Shown here in pieces: positions 16,928 through 24,556 of a DNA stretch of 64,000 nt. Every line of letters starts with the position of its first letter. Position 1 is the first letter of the stretch. The notes below the pieces were generated by a model. It saw only the letters and a program-made list of their open reading frames with translations. It was not told where the DNA came from and searched no databases. The stretch is from Glutamicibacter halophytocola (GTDB taxonomy: Bacteria > Actinomycetota > Actinomycetes > Actinomycetales > Micrococcaceae): assembly GCF_001302565.1 (NCBI RefSeq), contig NZ_CP012750.1, positions 372,001 to 436,000 of the forward strand. Reading direction: 5' to 3'. A program made the position numbers and the translations under genes.

Positions 16928-19213
16928 TTAGCGTCCGGCCTTGTTGCCGAAGCGGCGAATCAACAGCAAGACGATGCCCACGAGGACAACGATGCCTGCG
17001 GCAATGCCGACCCAGCTGGCGCTGAATCCGGTGTCGGCCAGGTCTTGGCTATCCTGCTGCTTCGAGTCATCCGAGGAATCTTCTTCGGAATCCGAAGTTG
17101 GCTCAGCGCTCGGATCCGAATCAGTGGTCGGTGCTGGCGATTCAGTTTCAGAGTTATCGTCTTCGGTTGGCGAAGGAGTAGGTTGCGGGTCATCGCTTGG
17201 CGAAGGAGTTGGCTCCTGGGCCTGGGCAACGACGGCGAAGTCCACGGCGATATCTTCGTGCTGCACCTGCGAGACCACTAGCTGGTAGTCGCCTGGCTCC
17301 ACGGAGCTGCCAACTGGGAGCTGGAACGCAGTGGTTCCCGAAGCATCAGCTGCCGGAATATCAGCGACCTTGGTGGCACCCTCAAATGCGGAAGCCGAAA
17401 TCTGGGCTCCTTCTTCCAAGTCCGATACCGTGACGTTCACGGTTTCGCCAGCCTTCACTTCGGTGGCATCCAGGACAACGGTGGCCCAATCAGTGCCGGC
17501 GAGCACTGCTCGGCCCAGCGGAGATGGGGATACCACGTCATGGGCCTTGAAGAAGTTCACGGTCGCGTCCAGATCAACCTGGCCCGAATCGGCGTGGTCG
17601 GTGCCTTCAGCGAAGGCGGTGAAGTTATCGCCACCGGTAGCCAGGAACGCGTTGGCAGCAACGCGAAAGGTTGCCGACTCGTCCAATGGTTCACCGTTGA
17701 AGGTGATCTTTTGGATGTGCTCGCCCGCAGGTGCATCCTCGATGTAGGTGTATGCCAGTCCCTCTGAAATGCCGAGGTGCAGCTTGTTGCGCTCCGAGCC
17801 TTCAGGCTGCCATTGCTGTTCCAGTGCCTCACGGATTTGCGCGCCTGTCAGATTGAAGGTGATCAGGGTATTGGCAAAAGGCTGAACTTCTGCCGCCTCT
17901 TGATAGGTCACCGTGCCGTCTTCGCCATAGAGCAGGTCCGAGCGCAGGCCTCCGGGGTTCATGAAGGCAATCTGTGCTGGCTCACCGGCAAAATCGTCAT
18001 TAGAAGTAGCCCACAGGTGTACGTCGGCTACGGTGTTGCCCAAGGCGGATTCAACACCGCGGTCTTCACCTGGCACGTCACCGCCGCGCAGGATATCTTC
18101 CGAGATTTCACCGACTTTTACGCTGCCAACAACTTCAGCTTCTTTTTCGGCTTCGGCAACGATCTTTGCAACGGCTGGATTCGCTTCGTAGTTAGCGGTC
18201 CAGTCGCCGTCTGCAGATTTGCTAGCGAGTGGCAAGCGGGTGCTGGAAGACTGCAGGACCTCACCGGTGGCTGGGTCAACGTCGAGGCTGACTTTGCCTA
18301 GCGTGGTGCCGTACTGGTGCGATTGGATGACTGGACGCTCGCCGTCAGGACCGGCAATGTCGCAGTTGTAGGAAGAGTGGGTGTGACCCGAGAAAATAGC
18401 GTCGATCTCGCCACTGGCCTCGCGGATCAAGTCCCCGTAGGACGTGGCTTCACCAGCGACGGCAGCACAGTCGGTATTGGCCGAGCCGTTGTGGGTCAGC
18501 AACACGATAACGTCCGCTTCTCCGTTCGCCTCGTCACCGTCGCTGAGCTGCTTGGCTACGCGATTAGCCGCCTCGACTTCACTGCCAAAGTCCAAACCGG
18601 AGATTCCGCTAGGGGAGACCAGCGATGGAACATCCTCGGTGACGGTGCCAATGAATCCTACGGAGAGTCCACCGGCTTCACGAATTGCATATTCTTTGAG
18701 TGCTGGGGTTTTGGTGCCGGCTTGGTAAACGTTGGCGCCCAGTGCAAAATCCTCGCCGGACTGGCCGGTGGCTGCAGCAAAGCGCTCGGTGACTCGCGTG
18801 GCCAGGTCTTCAAAGCCCTTGTCGAACTCGTGATTGCCCACGACGGAAACATCCAGCCCGGCTGCACCCAGCGCATCAATGGTTGGAGCATCCTCCTGGG
18901 ACGCGGAAGCAAAGGTCGAAGCCCCGATATTGTCGCCGGCCGATACGAACAACGTGTTTTCATTCTCGGCGCGCAGCTGGTCCACAGCTCCGGCGAGCAC
19001 TGCAGCGCCGGCAGAGTCCCGATCGGCAGCGATGCGGCCGTGGAAGTCATTAATGCCAACTAGATCCAGGGTTACAGGATCAGCTGCTGGGGAAGCAGTG
19101 CTGATTGATTCCTCGGTGGGCATTGCCTGCGCCATGGCTGTTCCTGTGGCCATGAGCGAGAGGGTGGCCAAGGAGGCGAAACTGAGTTTTCTCATCTGCG
19201 CGAATGCAGACAT
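16928..19213 (-). CDS. Cell-wall-anchored 5'-nucleotidase/metallophosphatase (UshA-like)
   Basis: 761 residues. Exported nucleotidase that releases nucleosides and phosphate. A signal peptide is cut near AMAQA. The metallophosphatase domain has NDFHGRI, GNHEFDKG and GHTHSSYN as metal ligands. The 5'-nucleotidase C-terminal domain contains MNPGGLRSDL, NTLITFNLTGAQIREALEQQ and FRVAANAFLATGGDNF. An Ig-like stretch and a Ser/Pro/Asp/Glu-rich spacer follow, then the sorting signal LADTG, a hydrophobic helix and a basic tail, which fits a class E sortase LAxTG substrate. The ATG at 19213 follows AGGAG. Nearby phoD suggests phosphate scavenging, but no Pho box was identified. Confidence 0.93.
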   Translation of the reverse strand: MSAFAQMRKLSFASLATLSLMATGTAMAQAMPTEESISTASPAADPVTLDLVGINDFHGRIAADRDSAGAAVLAGAVDQLRAENENTLFVSAGDNIGASTFASASQEDAPTIDALGAAGLDVSVVGNHEFDKGFEDLATRVTERFAAATGQSGEDFALGANVYQAGTKTPALKEYAIREAGGLSVGFIGTVTEDVPSLVSPSGISGLDFGSEVEAANRVAKQLSDGDEANGEADVIVLLTHNGSANTDCAAVAGEATSYGDLIREASGEIDAIFSGHTHSSYNCDIAGPDGERPVIQSHQYGTTLGKVSLDVDPATGEVLQSSSTRLPLASKSADGDWTANYEANPAVAKIVAEAEKEAEVVGSVKVGEISEDILRGGDVPGEDRGVESALGNTVADVHLWATSNDDFAGEPAQIAFMNPGGLRSDLLYGEDGTVTYQEAAEVQPFANTLITFNLTGAQIREALEQQWQPEGSERNKLHLGISEGLAYTYIEDAPAGEHIQKITFNGEPLDESATFRVAANAFLATGGDNFTAFAEGTDHADSGQVDLDATVNFFKAHDVVSPSPLGRAVLAGTDWATVVLDATEVKAGETVNVTVSDLEEGAQISASAFEGATKVADIPAADASGTTAFQLPVGSSVEPGDYQLVVSQVQHEDIAVDFAVVAQAQEPTPSPSDDPQPTPSPTEDDNSETESPAPTTDSDPSAEPTSDSEEDSSDDSKQQDSQDLADTGFSASWVGIAAGIVVLVGIVLLLIRRFGNKAGR

Positions 19214-19330
19214 GGGTACTCCTAAAAGTGACGGGTGTGACAAGACTTATGTCTATCGCATCTAGGTGAACCTGTCGATGCCTGCGAGTTAAATTGCTGT
19301 GCAGGGCCATGAGAACTAGCGGTTAAATAG

Positions 19331-19371
19331 TCGAAGCAACGCACCAGCCTGTGGTTGATACGTTGCTTCGA
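19331..19371 (-). terminator. Hairpin after the small membrane protein gene
   Basis: TCGAAGCAACG (19331-19341) and CGTTGCTTCGA (19361-19371), 11 perfect pairs. On the minus strand it is followed by CTATTT. It is 15 bases after the stop at 19387. The outer sequence AAATAGTCGAAGC also opens the terminator at 1294. Confidence 0.6.
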
Positions 19372-19386
19372 AAAAACTTGATGCGG

Positions 19387-19599
19387 CTAGAGCCGTCGGT
19401 TGTGGCGTGATTTGGTTGCTGTGACCGAGGAAGCTCCTACGATGGCACCGAGCATGAGCATGGCAGCCGCGATGAAGAAGACTGTGGACAGGATCCAGCA
19501 AGCCATGGCTGTGTCTCGATGCGCGGCGTTCAGGGCAAAACCAAAAAGGCACACGCTGGCAAGCAGCAAGAGCGCTCCCGACAACCGTGTCTTCATCAT
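19387..19599 (-). CDS. Small membrane protein of unknown function
   Basis: 70 residues, not recognised. Two hydrophobic segments are visible: GALLLLASVCLFGFAL near the N-terminus, then ACWILSTVFFIAAAMLMLGAIV. They are joined by a short loop, AAHRDTAM, and the protein ends in a basic tail (TKSRHNRRL). The two-helix hairpin would place both ends inside by the positive-inside rule. Tandem ATG codons at 19594-19599 follow AAAGG. A hairpin lies just downstream. A longer in-frame version begins 26 codons earlier but has no ribosome binding site. Confidence 0.55.
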   Translation of the reverse strand: MMKTRLSGALLLLASVCLFGFALNAAHRDTAMACWILSTVFFIAAAMLMLGAIVGASSVTATKSRHNRRL

Positions 19600-19736
19600 T
19601 GACCTTTGCAGCAGAAAATTTTGCCAACAATCACCACACATAATGGCTATTGGCTTGAGTAATATCCATACTGTCACAAATCCATCGATTTGACGATAGC
19701 CCTTAAGGAGGATCTTTCACTGCGACTTTAGGCTAA

Positions 19737-20444
19737 CTACACGCAAGCCTTCAGGATGCGTTCGATGGCATCGTGTTCGCCCTTGGTCATCCAAGCCCCA
19801 TATTTCGCTTTGACCTGAGTCTGGCGTGAGACGTATTCGCAGCGGAAACTCTTGTTGGGAGGAAGCCATGTTGCGGCATCCTTGTCGCCTTTAGCCGCGT
19901 TCGTCGGCCCGTCCGAGGCCATGAGGTTTAGCGGGTCATTGGCGAATTCGAAACGAGCTTCCTGGTCCCAGCGCTGGGCGCCCTTTTGCCAGGCATCCGA
20001 CAGCGCGACAACGTGGTCGATCTGAACTGCGGTGCTGGTTTTCTGGCCCCGAACAAAATTGATGGTGGTGTTGGTATACGGGTCGTGGAAAGTTCCGCTG
20101 AGCACTACGCAAGGCTTCGACGCAGATTTGTATTTCACGTGTTCCAAGTCGCGAGCCAGGATGTCGTTGCGGGCATCGCAACCGTTGCGGTCCGGATCCT
20201 TCCAACCCTTGCTGAACTTTTCCCGTTCATAGCCAGTCTTGGGGGCACGGCCCTTGACGTCGATATCCGCGAGCAACTCAAGCGAGTCAGCATAGCTGGC
20301 GCGTTGCTCCGCGCTGTTGTGGGTAGTGTCAGCCTGCGCGTCGGGAACTCGATACTGCTCGATGGAATCAAGAGTTGAGCATCCAGTGAGGGCAAGGGAT
20401 GAAGCGATGAGTGCAAATGAGATTGCGCGGCGCAGCAGCTGCAT
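19737..20444 (-). CDS. HNH-family nuclease lipoprotein (DUF1524-like)
   Basis: 235 residues. The N-terminus (LLRRAISFALIASSLALTGC) is a signal peptide ending in a lipobox, so the mature protein should sit on the outer face of the membrane. The body matches the actinobacterial secreted HNH/DUF1524 type, with NGCDARNDILARDL, the nuclease motif QIDHVVALSDAWQKGA, FANDPLNLMASDGPTNAAKGD and a C-terminal YGAWMTKGEHDAI. The DHV histidine and the N-rich block are the expected metal and catalytic residues. Likely a cell-surface nuclease for nutrient use or for limiting DNA entry. No neighbours clarify its role. Confidence 0.9.
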   Translation of the reverse strand: MQLLRRAISFALIASSLALTGCSTLDSIEQYRVPDAQADTTHNSAEQRASYADSLELLADIDVKGRAPKTGYEREKFSKGWKDPDRNGCDARNDILARDLEHVKYKSASKPCVVLSGTFHDPYTNTTINFVRGQKTSTAVQIDHVVALSDAWQKGAQRWDQEARFEFANDPLNLMASDGPTNAAKGDKDAATWLPPNKSFRCEYVSRQTQVKAKYGAWMTKGEHDAIERILKACV

Positions 20445-20868
20445 GCGGAAGTACGACTCCTAGGAAAGCGACAGTTGGCAAGGGGGGACAGGCCCTTAGG
20501 AAACTATATGAAGCGGGGTGGACCATTTAGCTGCGTCCATGCCGTGTTTTAGTGTGAGATCGGTGTGAACCAGTTCTAGCGATCATGTCGAGACCTGCTG
20601 GCTATCGAGTTTCTGTTCCTCGATATGCATTGGTCAACTCGGTTTCCGACCTCAAGGCCGATTTATCTGTATCTTGTCGGGAAAGCAGCGAAGTGGTGGC
20701 ATGGGTTTCCTTGCGTTGCGCAAATCCCGCTGCCGAATGGAGCCGGGAAATCACGGTTCCAGATGGCGCTCAACCCCGGGTTGCCCAAGAACCGAGTGCT
20801 GATACGCGCGGGATTCATGAAGTAATGTTCTACAGCTAAGCCGTGCGTGTGCTACTAATGGGAGCAGT
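20445..20868. other. 424-base non-coding stretch before the TPP riboswitch
   Basis: Between the nuclease gene start and the riboswitch. It holds the promoter region of the nuclease gene and presumably that of the TPP unit. An 84-codon open frame (20585-20839) lacks a ribosome binding site and is not supported. No repeat or RNA was recognised here. Confidence 0.5.
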
Positions 20869-20943
20869 GACACGGGGTGCCGCAGGGCGGCTGAGAGAAC
20901 ACCCGTTGAACCTGATCCAGTTAGTACTGGCGAAGGGAATGTC
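20869..20943 (+). ncRNA. TPP (THI element) riboswitch
   Basis: The canonical blocks are all present in order: GGGGTGCC, CGGCTGAGA, ACCCGTTGAACCTGATC, CAGTTAGTACTGG and CGAAGGGAA. P1 is GACA (20869-20872) with TGTC (20940-20943). These are the TPP-binding CUGAGA and the pyrophosphate-side GAAGGGAA motifs. P3 is short, as in many bacteria. The first gene starts 100 bases downstream. No T-rich terminator is obvious between, so translational control is more likely. Confidence 0.96.
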
Positions 20944-21042
20944 CTGGATTCTGCGTATGTGTGCACCCGAAGTGCTTGAACCGTCCGCGTCTTTGGTCAA
21001 AAATCCATTCGCCAACAGACGCCGTCAAGGAGTTCAAACAAG

Positions 21043-21843
21043 ATGAGCACGGACACCCAATCACCAGCAACCCCCATTGCCCTTCCACTTGAAGAGCAGG
21101 TCATTCTTGTCACCGGCGGAGCTCGAGGGCTCGGTGCCGCCATCAGCAAGGCCTTCCTTGCAGCTGGCGCGAAAGTCGTCATCAATTACAACTCTTCGGA
21201 ACAAGCAGCCAATGATCTCGTCGCGCTCTACCCGAATGATGCAGTAGCCATTCAGGCTGATGTTCGCAACGAATCTGCGCTCAAGTCGATGGTGGCTGAA
21301 GCCGAAGATCATTTTGGACAGCCGGTGACAACTCTGGTGAACAATGCCTTGGTGGATTTCTCCTTTAATGGCGACGCCCGCTCCACCGCCGAAGCGATTT
21401 CCGCCGCAGAGCTCAGTGCCCAGTTCGCCGGATCGGTGCTGGCTCCCGTAGCTGCCATCCAGGCTGTACTGCCGGGAATGCGGCAAACAGGATTTGGCCG
21501 CATCATCAATATCGGCACCAACCTATTCCAGCACCCGGTGGTTCCGTACCACGACTACACCGCCACTAAAGCTGCGCTGCTGTCCCTGACCCGTACCTTC
21601 GCTGATGATCTTGGGCCAGAAGGAATCAACGTCAACATGGTTTCTGGAGGGCTCCTGCGCACCACCGACGCCTCGGCTGCGACCCCCGAGGCAGTATTCG
21701 ACCTGATCGCCTCGGGAACGCCATTGCGTCGAGTCACCACGCCCGCGGAACTGGCCGATACCGTCCTGTTTTTCGCTTCCCCGCTATCTCGTGGGGTTAC
21801 AGGTCAGAACCTTATCGTGGATGGCGGGCTGGTGAAGGGATGA
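21043..21843 (+). CDS. SDR family oxidoreductase under TPP riboswitch
   Basis: 266 residues, FabG-like short-chain dehydrogenase using NAD(P)H in the cytoplasm. The cofactor motif is TGGARGLG and the catalytic YxxxK is YTATK. Three positions are unusual. The residue 13 before the tyrosine is Thr rather than the usual Ser. NNAG is changed to NNAL. The usual PG after strand six is GG. It is therefore an SDR with an altered active site, and probably not the housekeeping FabG. AAGGAG (21027-21032) fixes the ATG. Its stop overlaps the next start (ATGA), and a TPP riboswitch lies upstream, so it should be expressed when thiamine is scarce. Substrate unknown. Confidence 0.9.
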   Translation: MSTDTQSPATPIALPLEEQVILVTGGARGLGAAISKAFLAAGAKVVINYNSSEQAANDLVALYPNDAVAIQADVRNESALKSMVAEAEDHFGQPVTTLVNNALVDFSFNGDARSTAEAISAAELSAQFAGSVLAPVAAIQAVLPGMRQTGFGRIINIGTNLFQHPVVPYHDYTATKAALLSLTRTFADDLGPEGINVNMVSGGLLRTTDASAATPEAVFDLIASGTPLRRVTTPAELADTVLFFASPLSRGVTGQNLIVDGGLVKG

Positions 21844-23168
21844 GCCAGAAGAAACAGGTACATCTGAATCTGTTCCTCTATGGAACCGGGCATCACCAAG
21901 CGGCCTGGCGTGCCGAGGACTCGGCGGCCGAAGAGCTTCCCGATACCCAGTACTACATCAAGCTGGCCCAGCTGGCTGAGAAGGGGCTGTTGGACGCGGT
22001 GTTCTTCGCCGATGGCCAAGCGGTGTCAGCCTCAGCTGCGCAGGCCGGTCCCACCTGGTTCTTTGAGCCGGTGACGCTGTTGTCGGCGATCAGCCAATGC
22101 ACCACGAATATCGGACTGGTCTGCACCATCTCGGCCAGCTTCTACTCTCCTTTCCACGCGGCACGCATGCTGGGCAGCTTGCAGCATTTGTCCAACGGGC
22201 GGGCCGGGATCAACGTGGTGACGAGCATGTGGGATACCGAAGCGCAGAACCATTCGCTCACCGAGCTGCCTGCGCACGCGCAGCGATATGGCAGAGCCGC
22301 AGAATTCATTGACGTCTTGCGCAAGTTGTGGGGATCATATCCGCATCAAGCAGTCCAAATTGACCGTGGCGGAAATTTCACCGATACGCGATTGCTTCAA
22401 GAAATCAATCACGAAGGCGAGCACTTCTCGGTGCGAGGTCCCTTGAATATGCCCAACTCAGTTCATGGCGAGCCTGTCATGTTCCAAGCAGGCTCCTCGC
22501 CAGCTGGCCGTGAACTGGCAGCAGCACACGCTGAAGCGATCTACTCGGTAGCAGCCGATCACGAGATGGCATCCGAATTCGCCCAAGACCTTTCCGAACG
22601 CACCAGAGCTTCGCGATGCTCGGACAACAGGGCGCTGATCATGCCCGGGCTGGTGACCTATGTGGGGCGCACAGCAGAAGAAGCCAAAGCCAAGCAGCGT
22701 GCACTGAACGAATTGCTGCCAACGGGGGACGCTCTGCGCCAGCTGGGAGTATTCTTGCAGCAGGACACCAGCCGCTGGCCTTTGGATGGACCCGTACCGG
22801 ATCTGCCGCCACTGGAAGAATTCACTGGCCCGGCTGGCCGATACACCACGATTCTGCGGCTCATCGAGCTGCACCAGCCCACGGTTCGTGAACTACTCGG
22901 CCTGCTGGCTGCTGGCGGGGGCCACTGCACCATGGTGGGAACGCCGGAAATGATTGCAGATGAGATTGAACTCTGGATCGATAGCGGGGCCGCAGATGGC
23001 TTCAACCTGATGCCGCCGTCCCTGCCAGGATCTCTGGAGGACTTCATTGAGCTAGTGATTCCGGAATTGCAGCGCCGTGGCAGATTCCGTACCCGCTACG
23101 AGTCGGCTACCTTGCGTGGAAATCTTGGTTTGGCTGTTCCGGAGGCTGTGGCCTTGGCGCGCGGCTAG
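21840..23168 (+). CDS. NtaA/DmoA-type FMN-dependent monooxygenase in the TPP-controlled operon
   Basis: 442 residues, luciferase fold, related to the enzymes at 5540 and 14160. It has LNLFLYGTGHHQAAWR, GLLDAVFFADGQAV, LQHLSNGRAGINVVTS, VMFQAGSSPAGRELAA and the C-terminal VIPELQRRGRFRTRYES. It requires FMNH2 from another protein. The start overlaps the SDR stop by four bases. TPP control and the pairing with an SDR suggest an oxidative step in salvage or breakdown of thiamine, its thiazole, or a thiamine-like sulfur heterocycle, but this is inference. The gene converges on a siderophore-binding protein gene and both stops share one CTAG. Confidence 0.9.
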   Translation: MSQKKQVHLNLFLYGTGHHQAAWRAEDSAAEELPDTQYYIKLAQLAEKGLLDAVFFADGQAVSASAAQAGPTWFFEPVTLLSAISQCTTNIGLVCTISASFYSPFHAARMLGSLQHLSNGRAGINVVTSMWDTEAQNHSLTELPAHAQRYGRAAEFIDVLRKLWGSYPHQAVQIDRGGNFTDTRLLQEINHEGEHFSVRGPLNMPNSVHGEPVMFQAGSSPAGRELAAAHAEAIYSVAADHEMASEFAQDLSERTRASRCSDNRALIMPGLVTYVGRTAEEAKAKQRALNELLPTGDALRQLGVFLQQDTSRWPLDGPVPDLPPLEEFTGPAGRYTTILRLIELHQPTVRELLGLLAAGGGHCTMVGTPEMIADEIELWIDSGAADGFNLMPPSLPGSLEDFIELVIPELQRRGRFRTRYESATLRGNLGLAVPEAVALARG

Positions 23169-24196
23169 TTGTGTGGTTGCGCTTCGGGAGCCAAGCCGGG
23201 GAAATCATTCTCAAAGTAATCCAGGATTTTCTGTGTTGAGAAGAAATCCAGGAGGAATGACTCCTGAAGCGCAAAGACGTTGCCTCCGCGAACGGAAGGC
23301 AATTGTGCAAGGGAGGCATCGGAAGAGAACTGCTCGGTGGCCTCTGGATCCGAGGAGAGCAGGAAGGCCGTATCGCCCGGCAAGGACTTGGCCAGTCCTT
23401 CGTAGCTGGTGAACGAGAAGTCTTCGCGTTCTTGCATGGAAGTATCAAACTCTGCTGGAGGATCCAGCACGGTGAACCCCAGGGACTCGAACAGCTGTGC
23501 ATGCGGACCGGTGCTCTGGGCTATGGGGGAGATGTTTCCCTGGTGATAGGAAAGAATCGATGCCGTGGTGCCGGCGGGGATCGACAGGGACTGTTTCAAG
23601 CTGGCAACACGTTGGCTGATGATGCTGTTGTTGCGAGCCGCTGCTTCCTCCGTGCCGGTAGCCTTGGCTAGATCCGCGCTGAGCGCGGTCCATTTCTTTT
23701 CGGTGTAATCGACGAGGAGAGTTGGGGCGATTTCCCGCAACTGGTCGAGATGCTCCAATTCGGAATCCGCGCCTGAGGCGGAGACCAATATCAAATCAGG
23801 CTTGCGATCCCGAATAGCTTCGAGATCAAAATTCCCGATTTCATAGAGTGCATCTACCGAGCGTTTTGAGGCCACTTGGCCCCACTGGTTCAAGAATCCA
23901 TGCTTGTCTGTTGCCGGGTTCTGTGGTGCGACGGACGTGGCAACGACCGGGGCGTCGAGGGACAATAGAGTTCCGGTCACTGATACGGAGGTTGAGACGA
24001 TGCGCTCGGGCTTGGACGGAATCTTGATGAGGTCTCCGGTCTCGTCGGTGACGACCCGTGGCCAGCCGTCGGCCTCGACATCGGCGGTACTGGCGTAACG
24101 GACTTCGGGCTTCGTCGTGGACGTGCATGCACCCAGCGAAATAACGAGAAGGCAAGCAATGATGGCAGCGGCGGCCTTGGGCAAACTTGAACGCAC
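23165..24196 (-). CDS. Iron-siderophore ABC transporter substrate-binding lipoprotein
   Basis: 343 residues of the FecB/FepB class III binding proteins. It captures ferric siderophores outside the cell for an ABC importer. The signal ends in the lipobox LGAC. The body has the expected PSKPERIVSTSVS opening of the first lobe, NFDLEAIRDRKPDLILVSASG, and a long helix joining two lobes. It starts with GTG at 24194-24196 after AGGAG. No permease or ATPase is adjacent, so it is an orphan binding protein. The siderophore-interacting protein gene upstream fits a joint iron role. No clear DtxR/IdeR box was found in front. Confidence 0.92.
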   Translation of the reverse strand: MRSSLPKAAAAIIACLLVISLGACTSTTKPEVRYASTADVEADGWPRVVTDETGDLIKIPSKPERIVSTSVSVTGTLLSLDAPVVATSVAPQNPATDKHGFLNQWGQVASKRSVDALYEIGNFDLEAIRDRKPDLILVSASGADSELEHLDQLREIAPTLLVDYTEKKWTALSADLAKATGTEEAAARNNSIISQRVASLKQSLSIPAGTTASILSYHQGNISPIAQSTGPHAQLFESLGFTVLDPPAEFDTSMQEREDFSFTSYEGLAKSLPGDTAFLLSSDPEATEQFSSDASLAQLPSVRGGNVFALQESFLLDFFSTQKILDYFENDFPGLAPEAQPHN

Positions 24197-24337
24197 GAAA
24201 GCTTCTCCTAGGCATGACTCGTTGCACGAAGTTGATCCGGAAGCTCAGGTTGAGTCCCGCAATCCATCACCACATTATGCGATGTTATTGTGAACTGCTG
24301 ACCTGGAGCTCCAGCTGAACCCTCCGTTGATCAGACG

Positions 24338-24556
24338 TTATTTCGCTGTGCTCGGTACCAGATGCGTGCTGAAGATCATTCCGGGCACACTGAAGCACTC
24401 TTCGGGGACGTTGTTCTTGTTGCCAAGAGCGACTGGGTGAACTTCGGGGGAGCTTGGTTCATGGCCGAGCCTCGCCGACCATCGGATTGCGGCCAGATTC
24501 GGGTTTTCCACGCAGCCGAACACCACGCGATACCTACCGATGCAACCTGCCTTCAC
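24338..24556 (-). pseudogene. Possible GNAT acetyltransferase C-terminal remnant
   Basis: A 72-codon frame beginning with GTG inside the 3' end of the siderophore-interacting gene (23 bases overlap). The stretch VENPNLAAIRWSARLGHEP resembles the end of an acetyl-CoA-binding GNAT domain (ENxxAIxxxxxLGF), and about 45 residues follow. The front half of such an enzyme is absent and there is no ribosome binding site, so it looks like a fragment. The match is short and could be chance. Confidence 0.25.

Noticed and set aside
19726..19736. TTAGGCTAA, like part of an iron-regulator box
   Set aside because: Too short, not a full DtxR/IdeR palindrome, and it lies downstream of the nuclease gene.
20585..20839. 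84-codon frame before the TPP riboswitch
   Set aside because: No ribosome binding site, no domain, and it ends at the riboswitch promoter region.
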